DNA of 64,000 nucleotides from Colwellia demingiae (GCF_007954275.1 NZ_VOLT01000011.1:62001-126000); one strand, 5' to 3'; shown: positions 29,347-38,677, counted from the first letter of the stretch. Program-made: numbers and translations. Notes: a model not told the origin generated them from the sequence alone.

Positions 29347-29607
29347 CTAGGAGCGTTATCAAAGTTCGTTGTTTTAAATTTAAGCGTTTATATGTTTTTA
29401 TCTCAAAAATCACAACGTTAAAATAATCAATTGTAATTGTATGATTTTTAACATTAGCGTGTGTTTTTTGAACGTTATTATCTAATCCTTCCTTACGATG
29501 AAAATTGTTACATAAAATACGACAATAATCGTGCTAAAGAGTAGCATTCTGTCTCACTTTAGATTAAATTTGCGCCTTTAATTTACTACAGTTAACAAGA
29601 GCGCCTT

Positions 29608-29838
29608 ATGTTAGAAAATACTCTCCCTCAACTCGAACAACTGATTGAAGACATCATTGCAAAAAATAACCAACTAAAAAGCCAAGTATCTGAACTTGAG
29701 CAGCAAAAATCATTGTTGCTTGATGAAAATGAAACTTTGCAACTTGAAGCACTTGACGGTGAAGAAAAGCAAAAACAAGCCAACAGTGTATTAACAAGCC
29801 TATTAGGTAAATTACAAAGTGTAGAAGAGGTTAATTAA
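29608..29838 (+). CDS. TIGR02449-family coiled-coil protein (ZapB-like size)
   Basis: The 76-residue protein is one long coiled coil with heptads from about 5 to 55 (LPQLEQLIEDIIAKNNQLKS). It matches the small TIGR02449 proteins found directly upstream of zapA in many gammaproteobacteria. Its stop overlaps the zapA start by one nt (TAATG), so the two are co-translated. A role with ZapA at the division ring is suggested by position, not shown. Confidence 0.78.
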   Translation: MLENTLPQLEQLIEDIIAKNNQLKSQVSELEQQKSLLLDENETLQLEALDGEEKQKQANSVLTSLLGKLQSVEEVN

Positions 29839-30131
29839 TGATTGCTGAAGACTCTAAAGGTATCAGCATTGAAATAATGGGCAAGCAACACCAGTTTAAT
29901 TGCTCAGCTGAACAAGCAGAGGATTTAAATCAAGCAGCTAACAGCCTTGCTGTTATGTGTGCTGACATTAAGAAAAAAAATGGTATGGCTAACAGCGAGC
30001 GTGCTTTATTGGTTGCGTCAATTAATTTAAGTTATTCACTGTTAATAGCGAATAATAAAATTAAGCGTTATCAACACGGTGAAAATGCTTTGATTTCTAC
30101 ATTAAAAAGCGCTTTATACCAAGCGGATTAA
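29838..30131 (+). CDS. zapA: Cell division protein ZapA
   Basis: The 97-residue protein has the ZapA layout: an N-terminal globular part (ISIEIMGKQHQFNCSAEQAE) and a C-terminal coiled coil (about 50-97) used for tetramerisation. ZapA binds and bundles FtsZ filaments at the septum. It overlaps the upstream coiled-coil gene, and a 6S-like RNA and minCDE follow, so this stretch is a division cluster. The residue pattern NSERALLVASINLSYSL fits the family. Confidence 0.9.
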   Translation: MIAEDSKGISIEIMGKQHQFNCSAEQAEDLNQAANSLAVMCADIKKKNGMANSERALLVASINLSYSLLIANNKIKRYQHGENALISTLKSALYQAD

Positions 30132-30310
30132 TTTTCGCCCAGTGATCAATGCATTTAAACCAGCCCAGCGGGGACGTCTGAACATGAATCGTTCAAGCGT
30201 CCTGAAACACGCATCTTCAAGTGGCTTGGCTATATAAGCTTTTAAACGCTGTTACTTTTTCAGTATTTCCGTTATCTGTTGGTTAAGGTTGCAGTAATAC
30301 TGGGAATTTT
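30131..30310 (+). ncRNA. ssrS: 6S RNA (ssrS) candidate
   Basis: The region directly after zapA is the usual site of ssrS in gammaproteobacteria. Terminal stem arms CCCAGT (30138-30143) and ACTGGG (30299-30304) pair, with further AATT pairing outside. GGACG-TC-TGAAC ... GTTCA-AG-CGTCC (about 30172-30202) forms an apical hairpin, and AGCC/GGCT closes it further out. The AT-rich segment with AAGCTTTTAAACGCTG (30237-30252) resembles the central-bubble strand of E. coli 6S RNA. The length of about 180 nt fits. I could not run a covariance model. Confidence 0.68.
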
Positions 30311-30352
30311 ATCTCGGTACATTAAGTTGTCTTATTTAGGAAAACCTTCATT

Positions 30353-31072
30353 ATGGCTGATGCCAGCATTGAATTTAAAGGTACAAGCTTTACCCTGTCT
30401 GTTTTACATTTGAAAACACCAAAATTAGCAGATATCCGTGCTGATTTAGTAAAAAAAGTGGCTCAAGCCCCTGATTTTTTTTACCTCGTGCCTGTCGTAG
30501 TTAATATAGAACAACTAGATTGTTCACTTGATTACCAAGCGGTAAAATCCTTAGTTGAAGAATTCAATTTCACCTTCGTCGGTTTCACTGGTTCGGTGGA
30601 TAAAGAACAACGTAAACTTATTCGTGAACTTGGTTTTTCTTTTGTGAATACAACAAGAGTTGATACTTCAAAAAAAGCAGCTATTGCAGAAGAGGCTCTA
30701 ACAACAGAGACCAAAGCAACGGCTGCTATTCCTGAACGTAATTTATACACAGACAAAGTCCACCGAGGGCAAATTCGCTCTGGTCAACAAATTTATGCTA
30801 AAGATCAAAACCTCGTAGTAATTGGCTCTGTTTCAGCGGGCGCTGAGGTTATTGCCGACGGTAATATTCATGTTTATGGTTCATTACGTGGTAGAGCCAT
30901 TGCCGGCGCAAAAGGTCATCACAAAGCGCAAATTTATTGCCAAAATCTTGAGGCTGAATTGGTCTCTATTAATGGTAATTATTGGCTAAGTGAGTCGATG
31001 GAGCAACACTGGGGTTCACCTGTATATATTCATTTGACTGACAGCGAACTAACGTCATCAAAACTTATTTAA
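30353..31072 (+). CDS. minC: Septum site-determining protein MinC
   Basis: The 239-residue protein has an N-terminal MinC domain (1-110, FKGTSFTLSVLHLKTPKLAD) and a C-terminal beta-helix (about 135-235) with the MinD-binding motif RSGQQIYAKDQNLVVIGSVS, GAEVIADGNIHVYGSLRGRA. MinC with MinD blocks FtsZ assembly away from mid-cell. It is the first gene of minCDE, 28 nt upstream of minD. A rather Ala/Thr-rich linker (108-130) joins the two domains. Confidence 0.96.
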   Translation: MADASIEFKGTSFTLSVLHLKTPKLADIRADLVKKVAQAPDFFYLVPVVVNIEQLDCSLDYQAVKSLVEEFNFTFVGFTGSVDKEQRKLIRELGFSFVNTTRVDTSKKAAIAEEALTTETKATAAIPERNLYTDKVHRGQIRSGQQIYAKDQNLVVIGSVSAGAEVIADGNIHVYGSLRGRAIAGAKGHHKAQIYCQNLEAELVSINGNYWLSESMEQHWGSPVYIHLTDSELTSSKLI

Positions 31073-31100
31073 TTATTAATTTATAAAGGATATTCGGTCA

Positions 31101-31910
31101 ATGGCACGAATAATAGTGGTTACCTCAGGCAAGGGTGGTGTTGGTAAAACAACATCAAGTGCTGCAATTGGACTTGGTTTGGCGTTAAAAGGTCATAAAG
31201 TCGTTTTAATCGATTTTGATATTGGTCTACGTAACCTTGATTTGATCATGGGCTGCGAACGTCGCGTTGTTTACGACTTCGTTAATGTCATAAATGGTGA
31301 AGCAACATTAAATCAGGCATTAATTAAAGATAAGCGCGTTAGCAGTTTGTCGATATTACCAGCCTCGCAAACGCGTGATAAAGATGCGTTAAACAAAGAA
31401 AATGTCGGTAAAGTGCTAGAAGAGCTTGGTAAAAGCTATGATTTTATTGTTTGTGATTCACCTGCAGGCATTGAAGCAGGCGCTATGATGGCATTGTATT
31501 ATGCTGATGAAGCGATAGTTACTACCAATCCTGAAGTCTCATCGGTACGTGATTCTGATCGTATTTTAGGAATGTTAGCAAGTCGTTCACGCAGAGCAGA
31601 GCTGGGCTTAGATCCAATAAAAGAGCATTTATTATTAACTCGTTATTCTCCTAAACGTGTAGAAGAAGGTGAAATGCTGAGTGTTGAGGATGTTGAAGAT
31701 ATTTTATCGATACCTTTGTTAGGTGTGATTCCAGAGTCACAAGCAGTACTGAAAGCATCGAATGCAGGTGAGCCGGTAATTTTAGATACTGAAAGTGATG
31801 CAGGAAAAGCTTATCAGGATGTTATTGAACGCCTATTAGGTGAAACAGTTGAATTTAGATTTTTAGTTGCCGAGAAAAAAGGCATTTTCAGTCGTATGTT
31901 TGGAGGATAA
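31101..31910 (+). CDS. minD: Septum site-determining ATPase MinD
   Basis: The 269-residue ParA/MinD ATPase has the deviant Walker A GKGGVGKTTS (10-19), the switch region LIDFDIGLRNLDL and the DSPAGIEAGAMMAL motif. The C-terminal amphipathic membrane-targeting helix is visible at KKGIFSRMFGG. It recruits MinC to the membrane and oscillates with MinE. One nt separates it from minE. Confidence 0.97.
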   Translation: MARIIVVTSGKGGVGKTTSSAAIGLGLALKGHKVVLIDFDIGLRNLDLIMGCERRVVYDFVNVINGEATLNQALIKDKRVSSLSILPASQTRDKDALNKENVGKVLEELGKSYDFIVCDSPAGIEAGAMMALYYADEAIVTTNPEVSSVRDSDRILGMLASRSRRAELGLDPIKEHLLLTRYSPKRVEEGEMLSVEDVEDILSIPLLGVIPESQAVLKASNAGEPVILDTESDAGKAYQDVIERLLGETVEFRFLVAEKKGIFSRMFGG

Positions 31911-31911
31911 C

Positions 31912-32190
31912 ATGGCACTTTTAGATTATTTTTTACGTAAAAAAGAAAAGCAGGTAACAACGGCATCTAAAGCCAAAGAACGCCTGCAAATCATTGTTGC
32001 GCATGAGCGTAATAGTCGTAATAAACAGCCAGATTATTTACCACAGCTTACTGAAGATATTCTTAAGGTCTTGCGTAAATACATTAAAGTATCTGATGAA
32101 AGTTTTTCTATAAATCTTGATAAAAAAGATGGCGATTTAAACGTGTTAGAGCTAAATATTGAATTGCACGATGAGCAAACCGCTGATTAA
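31912..32190 (+). CDS. minE: Cell division topological specificity factor MinE
   Basis: The 92-residue MinE starts MALLDYFLRKKEK, the membrane-binding helix, followed by the MinD-contact strand with KAKERLQIIVAHERN. The start is ATG 31912, behind GGAGGA (31902-31907); the frame is open further upstream into minD but those codons are not part of MinE. It stimulates MinD ATPase and sets the mid-cell site. A terminator follows. Confidence 0.96.
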   Translation: MALLDYFLRKKEKQVTTASKAKERLQIIVAHERNSRNKQPDYLPQLTEDILKVLRKYIKVSDESFSINLDKKDGDLNVLELNIELHDEQTAD

Positions 32191-32210
32191 GGTTATCTCT
32201 TCAGGTCGCT

Positions 32211-32255
32211 ACTAACCGGATTAATGAAATAGTCCGGTTAGTAGTATTTTTTTCT
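32211..32255 (+). terminator. Rho-independent terminator after minCDE
   Basis: Perfect arms ACTAACCGGA / TCCGGTTAGT with a 12-nt loop precede a run of T residues (TAGTATTTTTTTC). It is 21 nt after the minE stop. Confidence 0.9.
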
Positions 32256-32282
32256 ATTTTATTTGCTTACTAAATTCAACAT

Positions 32283-33296
32283 TTAGGTAAGTTCGCCACG
32301 TAGACTTTTATCCATCTGCTGGCACATTTCATCATAGCTTAGGTTTTTACTTAATAAATAATGTAACTTGGTTAATGTCGCCTCCAAAGTCATATCATGA
32401 CCACTGATAACACCTGTCTGACTTAATGCATTACCCGTCGCATAACCCGACATATTCACCGTACCTTTAATACATTGGCTACAATTTACAACAACAATAC
32501 CTTGTTCTTTGGCTTTTCTTAAACAAGCGAGTAAGGCTTTATCTTGTGGCGCATTACCAACACCGTAGCTTCGTAATATTAGTGCTTTAACCGGTTGTTT
32601 TATTACATTATCAATGACTTCACTGCTTATGCCAGGGTATAGGTGAACCACACCAACCGGCTGTGGAGTGATAGTTGAAAGTTGCAAAGGCTCAACCTTG
32701 TCTACCAAATGTGCAAGCGTACCTGCAACTAACTGGATATTGATACCCGCTTCGAGTAATACTGGCATATTAGGCGAATCAAAAGCATTGAAACCATCTG
32801 CATAGGCTTTAATACAACGGTTACCGCGATAAAGTTTGTTATTAAAAAACAAACTTACTTCACTGATTGGGTAATTAGCGGCAATGTATAAAGCGTTTAG
32901 TACATTAACTTGCCCATCAGAGCGAAGTTGACTCAACGGAATTTGTGAGCCTGTTACAATGACAGGTTTACTTAAATTTTCGAACATGAAAGATAATGCC
33001 GAGCTAGTATACGCCATGGTATCGGTGCCATGTAAAACAACAAATCCATCGTAGTCATCATAATTAGCTTTAATATCATCAGCGATACGTTGCCAATCAC
33101 TTGGGGTCATGTTTGATGAATCAATTAAAGGCTGATATTCACTAATGGTAAATTCAGGCATTTCACTACGATGAAATTCAGGCAGGGCATTTATAGATTC
33201 AGTAAGATGGCCTTTAGCCGGAACAAAGCCTTGTGTGCTTTGCATCATGCCAATGGTACCGCCAGTGTATGCAACGTAAATTCTTTTTTTCATCAT
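32283..33296 (-). CDS. ansA: Type I (cytosolic) L-asparaginase
   Basis: The 337-residue enzyme has no signal peptide and begins MMKKRIYVAYTGGTIGMM, with the catalytic threonine in YTGGTIG. The second catalytic motif HGTDTMAYTSSALSFMFENL carries the T-D pair. It hydrolyses asparagine to aspartate and ammonia. Absence of an export signal and close similarity to E. coli AnsA support type I. sppA lies just upstream in the same direction, the same neighbour as in E. coli, though here separated by a terminator. Confidence 0.94.
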   Translation of the reverse strand: MMKKRIYVAYTGGTIGMMQSTQGFVPAKGHLTESINALPEFHRSEMPEFTISEYQPLIDSSNMTPSDWQRIADDIKANYDDYDGFVVLHGTDTMAYTSSALSFMFENLSKPVIVTGSQIPLSQLRSDGQVNVLNALYIAANYPISEVSLFFNNKLYRGNRCIKAYADGFNAFDSPNMPVLLEAGINIQLVAGTLAHLVDKVEPLQLSTITPQPVGVVHLYPGISSEVIDNVIKQPVKALILRSYGVGNAPQDKALLACLRKAKEQGIVVVNCSQCIKGTVNMSGYATGNALSQTGVISGHDMTLEATLTKLHYLLSKNLSYDEMCQQMDKSLRGELT

Positions 33297-33621
33297 AACT
33301 TTGACTACTTATTTATTTCGATAATTTAATGTGATCAATATTCATTAATATGGGGATACATTAATGTGATCAGTCTTTAACAATATTATATCTTAGCAAG
33401 CATGAAAGTTGCTATAGCCGTGATAGCAAACGCGCTAATTTGCATTACAACGACATATCATTACTGTGTAAATTAAGAGGGTATTGTTCATCCCTTTTTA
33501 CAGATTAGTACTCGTGGGAATTTTTATATAAAAAAGAGGTAGTTAATTGCTTAACTACCTCTTTAATTTAACCATTACACAGTGTAATGATTAAATAGTT
33601 TTTATGAATCTATGGCGGGTT
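33297..33621. other. Spacer between ansA and sppA
   Basis: The 325-nt spacer holds the sppA terminator at 33531-33568, a short palindrome CATTACAC-A-GTGTAATG at 33573-33589 and the presumed ansA promoter in the left half. No other gene is seen. Confidence 0.6.
33531..33568 (-). terminator. Rho-independent terminator after sppA
   Basis: AAAGAGGTAGTTAA / TTAACTACCTCTTT is a perfect 14-bp stem with a 4-nt loop. A T-run on the minus strand side follows. It ends sppA transcription before ansA. Confidence 0.9.
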
Positions 33622-35535
33622 TTAGTTTGCACCACAAGCAACACATAACGTATAACGACCCTGCGGATCATTAAACTGATTCATAAGGCTTAATTCATTT
33701 TTCATCATAGTAATGAATTGCGATAATGGTTTGCTGTTCACTGAACTAGTCGCTAAATCAATAGCAATTTGTTCTTCATTTGCTGTGAATAAGCTTACTA
33801 ATGTTGATGATTGCCCCAATAATTGTTGGATGATTTTATTACGTGAAGATTGTTCTTTTTCAATCAACAAAGTGTCATATTGCTCAAGCTTTGCCAGTGT
33901 TGCGGCAGCAATGACAGCATCAGTTAAATTACCGAGTTCATCAACTAAGCCTAGCTCTTTCGCTTTTTTACCAGACCAAACACGTCCTTGAGCAATCGCA
34001 TCTACTTCTTCCAAAGTCATATCACGATTAGTGGCAACAAGTTGTATAAACTCTTGATAACCTCGGTTAATAGATAATTGGAATAAATTAGCCATACCTG
34101 GAGTTAGGGCTTGAGTCGGACCAAATCCAGCAATATCAGTGGTACCAACACCATCAGTATAAATACCCATTTTGCTTAATGAGTCTTCGAAAGTCATCAT
34201 CATGCCAAAAATACCAATTGAGCCTGTAATAGTAGAAGGAGCAGCATATATTTTATCAGCCGGTGCTGAAATCCAGTAACCACCTGAAGCGGCATAAGTA
34301 CCCATTGAAGCAACGACAGGCTTGCCTGCTTTTTTCAATAACTCAACTTCTTGACGAATAATTTCTGAAGCATAAGCACTGCCACCAGGGCTATCTACAC
34401 GAAGTACAACCGCTTTAACATCATCATTATTTCTTGCTTTACGCAGTAACTTAGCTGTACTGTCACCACCTATGGTGCCAGGCTTTTGAGTACCATCTAA
34501 AATAGTGCCTTTAGCAACAATAATGGCAACTTTATCGTTACTCTTTTCCGCTAGCGCAGCGCTTTCTTCAATAGCGGAGCTAGTAGCAGCCATATAGTTT
34601 TTGTAACCAATATGGTTGTAACTATCACCTTTTTTGTTTGCTCCCACTAATTCAATTAGCTCGGAGCGCATTTCTTGGCGTGACTTCAATTGGTCAACCC
34701 AGTTATTTTTTAATGCATATTGAGCAAAACTACTATCAGCTGCACTAAATTTGGCAACTAAGTTATCAATGTTCTCATCAAAATTTTCAACACCAAAACC
34801 ACGTCGCTCAGCAACATCTTCTTTGTACTGCATCCATAGATCAGCTAACCAAAGTTTGTTAGCTTTTTTGGCGGCATCAGACATATCATCTCGAATAAAA
34901 GGTTCAACTGCTGATTTAAAAGTACCGACACGGAAAATATGTTGGTTTATCGCTAATTTCTCTAATGCCGATTTAAAGTACATTTTATAACGGCCATAAC
35001 CATCAAGTAACATGAAACCTTGTGGATTTAACCAAATGTCATTGGCTGTACTAGCAAGGTAATATTGGTCTTGGGAAAATTGGTCACCAAGGGCAATAAT
35101 TTGTTTACCGCTACTTTTAAAGTCTTCTAGCGCTGCTGCGATGTCTTGCAACTTAGTTAAGCCAGATCTATTTAAGCCTTGTAGTTGTAAAACTAATATT
35201 TCTACCCGATCATCTTTTTTAGCTTTACCAATAACATCAAGGATATCTGCTAGTAAAACTTCTGGTTTATCATCTTGTTGTTCCATGGCTTCACTTACAA
35301 AAGCTTCCATAGGGTCAACTTCACGCTTTTGTTCTACTACATCACCAACAAGGTTCAGTACTAAGGCCGTTTTTTCCGGCACTGTTACTTGCTCTTCACC
35401 GCTTGATAGGATGACGCCTATGAATGAAAATAACAGTATAAAAAATACTAGGTTTAGCACAACAGAGCGGGTAAACGTTAATACTCGCCAAATTGAAGAA
35501 AAGATCCGTTTTATAATGCCTGGATTATTATTCAT
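33622..35535 (-). CDS. sppA: Signal peptide peptidase SppA, 67 kDa type
   Basis: The 637-residue protein has an N-terminal membrane anchor (about 24-46) and two tandem SppA/ClpP-fold domains, as in E. coli SppA. The catalytic lysine lies in VGTFKSAVEPFIRDDM in the first half and the catalytic serine in GTYAASGGYWIS in the second, after RVDSPGGSAYASE. It cleaves leftover signal peptides in the inner membrane, active site facing the periplasm. The C-terminus ends with two cysteines (CVACGAN), which is unusual and could form a disulfide. A terminator follows. Confidence 0.95.
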   Translation of the reverse strand: MNNNPGIIKRIFSSIWRVLTFTRSVVLNLVFFILLFSFIGVILSSGEEQVTVPEKTALVLNLVGDVVEQKREVDPMEAFVSEAMEQQDDKPEVLLADILDVIGKAKKDDRVEILVLQLQGLNRSGLTKLQDIAAALEDFKSSGKQIIALGDQFSQDQYYLASTANDIWLNPQGFMLLDGYGRYKMYFKSALEKLAINQHIFRVGTFKSAVEPFIRDDMSDAAKKANKLWLADLWMQYKEDVAERRGFGVENFDENIDNLVAKFSAADSSFAQYALKNNWVDQLKSRQEMRSELIELVGANKKGDSYNHIGYKNYMAATSSAIEESAALAEKSNDKVAIIVAKGTILDGTQKPGTIGGDSTAKLLRKARNNDDVKAVVLRVDSPGGSAYASEIIRQEVELLKKAGKPVVASMGTYAASGGYWISAPADKIYAAPSTITGSIGIFGMMMTFEDSLSKMGIYTDGVGTTDIAGFGPTQALTPGMANLFQLSINRGYQEFIQLVATNRDMTLEEVDAIAQGRVWSGKKAKELGLVDELGNLTDAVIAAATLAKLEQYDTLLIEKEQSSRNKIIQQLLGQSSTLVSLFTANEEQIAIDLATSSVNSKPLSQFITMMKNELSLMNQFNDPQGRYTLCVACGAN

Positions 35536-35759
35536 ATATATTTATCTTAAATTGATTAAATTAAAAACTCAGAGCTATACTACCTTAATGTTTACTAAAA
35601 CTTAACAAATGACCTAAGGTAGATTGTAACTATTTATGGCAATTGCCTTTTTACAACTATTTATATGACTTCCAACATTTTTTTAATATGTTTTGAAAGA
35701 CTTTACTGGTTTAAACGTTCTTACTATTAATCGTATTATTTTATTAAAAGATAACCACT

Positions 35760-36458
35760 ATGCAAAGATTACAACATTACTACCAGTGCTTTTTAGCGCA
35801 ACTTAAAAACTTTGACGGTATTCCTGCTTTATTACTGAGGCTATACCTTGCTCCCGTATTTATCATGGCCGGTTTTAGTAAAACCCAAATGCTTAATGAA
35901 GAGGTTACAGGTTTTAGTGCCATCATGGCTGATCCTAATATTATTGCTTGGTTTGGTAATAGTGATTGGGGTTTAGGTTTACCATTCCCAGCTTTACTGG
36001 CTAATTTAGTGATTCTGGTAGAATTTTTTGGCGGTTGGTTATTATTATTTGGTGCATTAACACGTTTAATTAGTATTCCATTAATGTTTACCATGATTGT
36101 TGCTGCAACATCAGTGCATGCTGATAATGGCTGGTTTGCTATTACCCCAACTAATAGCGATATTAGCCCAGCTAAAGTGGCTGTTTGGCTTGGTATTGAT
36201 AGTGCGCAAGCAAGTTTAGATAACAGCGAACAAACAGCGACACGCCTTGAAAAAATGCGAGAATTGATTGAAGAGAATGGTAATACCGATTGGCTTTATG
36301 AAAAAGGGAATATTGTAGTACTAAATAACGGGATAGAGTTTTCTACTACCTACTTTATTATGCTGCTGTCATTATTCTTCATTGGTGCAGGGCGTTATAC
36401 CAGTGTTGATCATTTTGTTGCCAAACGATTTTTGATAGAAGAGAAACGCTTTAGTTAG
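35760..36458 (+). CDS. DoxX-family membrane protein (HvfX-like)
   Basis: The 232-residue protein has four hydrophobic helices and the DoxX pattern LLLRLYLAPVFIMAGFSK near residue 25, LVEFFGGWLLLFGALTRL and a helix with IMLLSLFFIGAGRY at the C-terminus. A soluble insert of about 60 residues (TRLEKMRELIEENGNTDWLY) lies before the last helix, as in HvfX-type members. The family is often near oxidised-lipid or metal peptide genes; here it stands between sppA and an EamA transporter. Its function is not established. Confidence 0.85.
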   Translation: MQRLQHYYQCFLAQLKNFDGIPALLLRLYLAPVFIMAGFSKTQMLNEEVTGFSAIMADPNIIAWFGNSDWGLGLPFPALLANLVILVEFFGGWLLLFGALTRLISIPLMFTMIVAATSVHADNGWFAITPTNSDISPAKVAVWLGIDSAQASLDNSEQTATRLEKMRELIEENGNTDWLYEKGNIVVLNNGIEFSTTYFIMLLSLFFIGAGRYTSVDHFVAKRFLIEEKRFS

Positions 36459-36539
36459 CTGGGTCTATGTTAACTAGTCCTATAATACTTAATTGTATTT
36501 TTGATTAGATAACCATTCCTTCTAATTCATTAAAATTAT

Positions 36540-36577
36540 AAAGCTGAACAGAATAAAATTCTGTTCAGCTTTTTTTA
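36540..36577. terminator. Bidirectional terminator after DoxX and EamA genes
   Basis: AAAGCTGAACAGAAT / ATTCTGTTCAGCTTT is followed by a T-run and has an A-rich left flank. It lies between the convergent DoxX and EamA genes. Confidence 0.92.
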
Positions 36578-36643
36578 TATCCGTTACTAAAACACTAACA
36601 CCTAGATAATTTATATATCAAGAGCAGAGTAGTTATCGTGTAA

Positions 36644-37540
36644 CTAACGACTGAGCTTCTTCTTTTTAAATCGTGGCAGTAAATGACCAAAGTGATAAAT
36701 ACTTAATCCCAATAACACCATAAACGCACCTAATATCAACTTGTCATTGATAACCTCACCATTTAATACTGCACCTAAGGTCAAAGCAATCACTGGCGTA
36801 ATTAGAGTAATCAAAGTTACGTTACTGGCTGATAATTTCTGTAACACGGTAAAATAAGCATAAAAACCAATCAAGGAACCAAATACACCTAAATAGAGTG
36901 TTGCCCAAAGTGATTTTGCTTGCCAGGTCTCAATCGGCAAAGTGCCATCCAATAATAACCAGCTCGCTAAAAACAGTGGTGTTGCAACCGATAGCGCCCC
37001 GACCGTAGTCGCCAATGGATGAATAGCCAATGAGACACTTTTAACTAATACACCACTTAAACTAAAGAAAAATACCGCCATTAATATAAAAATGACTCCG
37101 TAAATACCATCATCCGCTAAGTTAAAGTTATCCGAGCAAACTACGGCTAAACCTATTAATGAAATAGCCATAGAGAATTTACGCATACCACTTATATTGG
37201 GCTCTGCTAATATTTTCTTTGCTAATAATGCCGAGATAACGGGTGATAAGCCAAAGACCAAAGAAATAATGCCAGACGATAAATAAGCTGCAGATAGATA
37301 AGAGCAGAGCATGCCACCAAAAATACCTAACGCCGAAAAGCTGTATAACTTTACTGCCTGTTTGTGCCAAGGAATATGAATATTGCGTATTTTAATCACT
37401 AGAGTGCCTAATACTAAGGCGATTAGCATTCTAAGTAGTACTGCTAAACTCGGATTAATTGATTCGCTACTCCACACTATACCCAATGGGGTGGTAGACC
37501 ATATTAATAGTACCGCCAAATAGGCAATTGACACTGACAT
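36644..37540 (-). CDS. EamA/DMT-family transporter
   Basis: The 298-residue protein has ten transmembrane helices in two EamA repeats, the first beginning VSIAYLAVLLIWSTTPLGIVW and the second around DGIYGVIFILMAVFFFSLSG, with 'LSASNVTLITLITPVIALTL' near the end. DMT transporters export metabolites such as amino acids. The basic C-terminus (RFKKKKLSR) suggests a cytoplasmic end. A short ORF and a terminator lie upstream on the same strand, which might control it by attenuation. Confidence 0.9.
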   Translation of the reverse strand: MSVSIAYLAVLLIWSTTPLGIVWSSESINPSLAVLLRMLIALVLGTLVIKIRNIHIPWHKQAVKLYSFSALGIFGGMLCSYLSAAYLSSGIISLVFGLSPVISALLAKKILAEPNISGMRKFSMAISLIGLAVVCSDNFNLADDGIYGVIFILMAVFFFSLSGVLVKSVSLAIHPLATTVGALSVATPLFLASWLLLDGTLPIETWQAKSLWATLYLGVFGSLIGFYAYFTVLQKLSASNVTLITLITPVIALTLGAVLNGEVINDKLILGAFMVLLGLSIYHFGHLLPRFKKKKLSR

Positions 37541-37678
37541 TTCTCTCTCCTTTTTTACATTTAAAATTTCTGTCGTTAAAGTTAGTGTTTAAAGTAAATA
37601 TCAAGTGGACTAACTTATTAATCCGTTTGATATAAAGCAGAAAGTTGCGGTTTTTGTGGGGAACTATTGAGAAAACAA

Positions 37679-37711
37679 AAAAGCCGCAAGAAGTGATTTC
37701 TGCGGCTTTAA
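37679..37711 (-). terminator. Terminator upstream of the EamA gene (minus strand)
   Basis: On the minus strand AAAGCCGCAGAA / TTCTTGCGGCTT pair with a short loop and are followed by a run of seven T residues. It lies 139 nt before the EamA start and points in the same direction, so it must end a transcript that starts further upstream. Confidence 0.7.
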
Positions 37712-37732
37712 AAGTGAACTAATTAAATTTGA

Positions 37733-37879
37733 TTAATTATGATTTTTCAATGCTTCGCAGAGGGGAGGCCAACTTGACTGGCGATTAACTAGCCACAGTC
37801 GATTGACCACAAACAGACAGCTAGTAGCAATCGCTTTATGGTTTCGAATATTTATCATGGCGAGTAAGGTGCTTTGCAT
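37733..37879 (-). CDS. Possible 48-residue leader ORF upstream of EamA gene
   Basis: ATG 37879 opens a frame of 48 codons on the minus strand (starts MQSTLLAMINIRNHKAIATS, ends CEALKNHN) that stops 22 nt before the terminator hairpin. There is no clear ribosome site. An ORF followed directly by a terminator and then a transporter gene resembles an attenuator, but no codon run (for example repeated Trp or His) is evident. It may be spurious. Confidence 0.28.
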   Translation of the reverse strand: MQSTLLAMINIRNHKAIATSCLFVVNRLWLVNRQSSWPPLCEALKNHN

Positions 37880-38080
37880 TGTTTAAATTATCTTTATGTT
37901 TATCTTTAGTTTTAATTTACAGCTCAGTTACGATTCATACTGGCGGTTGGGTAAATTTAAGTCAAGGATAAAAATCATTACGTGATATTTAATTTTTATT
38001 TTAACTTTTTCTGATAACAACGTGCACAAGCACAAACTTAACGATAAACTTCTATGATAACCACTTGTTAGAGGTATTTT

Positions 38081-38677
38081 ATGGACGCTATTGAATTATT
38101 ACTACAACGACAGTCAACGCCTGTTTTAACAGATCCTGCGCCAACTGAAGCAGATCTAACCACTTTATTATCAGCCGGTATGCGAGTACCGGATCATGGC
38201 GGATTAAAACCTTGGCATTTCCATGTTATTACCGGACAAGGTTTACAGCGATTAAGTGATATCTATGTTGAAGCAACTACTATCAACATGGCTAGCCAAA
38301 CTGGACTCATTGAAGGGGCAAGCATAGATGAACATGCCTTAAATGAGAAAATGGCGAAAGTAGCTAAAAAACCATTTAGAGCGCCGATGATTATTGTTAT
38401 ATCAACACAATACGTTGAACATAATAAAGTACCATTACAAGAGCAGTTAATTACCGCGGGTTGTTGTGCACATGCTATGCAAATGGCTGCATTCTCACTT
38501 GGCTATGGCGCTATGTGGCGTACTGGAGGATTTGCGTACAATGAAACGGTTAAACAAGGTTTAGGGGTTGAGGAAGGTAATGACATCGCCGGATTTTTAT
38601 ATATCGGCACCCCAAGTAAAGTATGTAATACAAAACCAGCCAAAAGTTATCAAGATAAAGTGACATTTTGGCAGTAG
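38081..38677 (+). CDS. Nitroreductase-family flavoprotein (YdjA-like)
   Basis: The 198-residue protein resembles E. coli YdjA, the minimal nitroreductase. Visible FMN-site elements are LLLQRQSTP (R10 region), AGMRVPDHGGLKPWHFHVI and 'MQMAAFSLGYGAMWRTG' with GFLYIGTPS near the end. It probably uses NAD(P)H to reduce nitro or quinone compounds; the physiological substrate is unknown. ydjA is a neighbour of sppA and ansA in E. coli too, so this is partly conserved gene order. Confidence 0.88.
   Translation: MDAIELLLQRQSTPVLTDPAPTEADLTTLLSAGMRVPDHGGLKPWHFHVITGQGLQRLSDIYVEATTINMASQTGLIEGASIDEHALNEKMAKVAKKPFRAPMIIVISTQYVEHNKVPLQEQLITAGCCAHAMQMAAFSLGYGAMWRTGGFAYNETVKQGLGVEEGNDIAGFLYIGTPSKVCNTKPAKSYQDKVTFWQ

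Noticed and set aside
35141-35605. 154-codon plus-strand frame over sppA
   Set aside because: It is Ser/Thr-rich antisense to sppA and ends in the sppA promoter.
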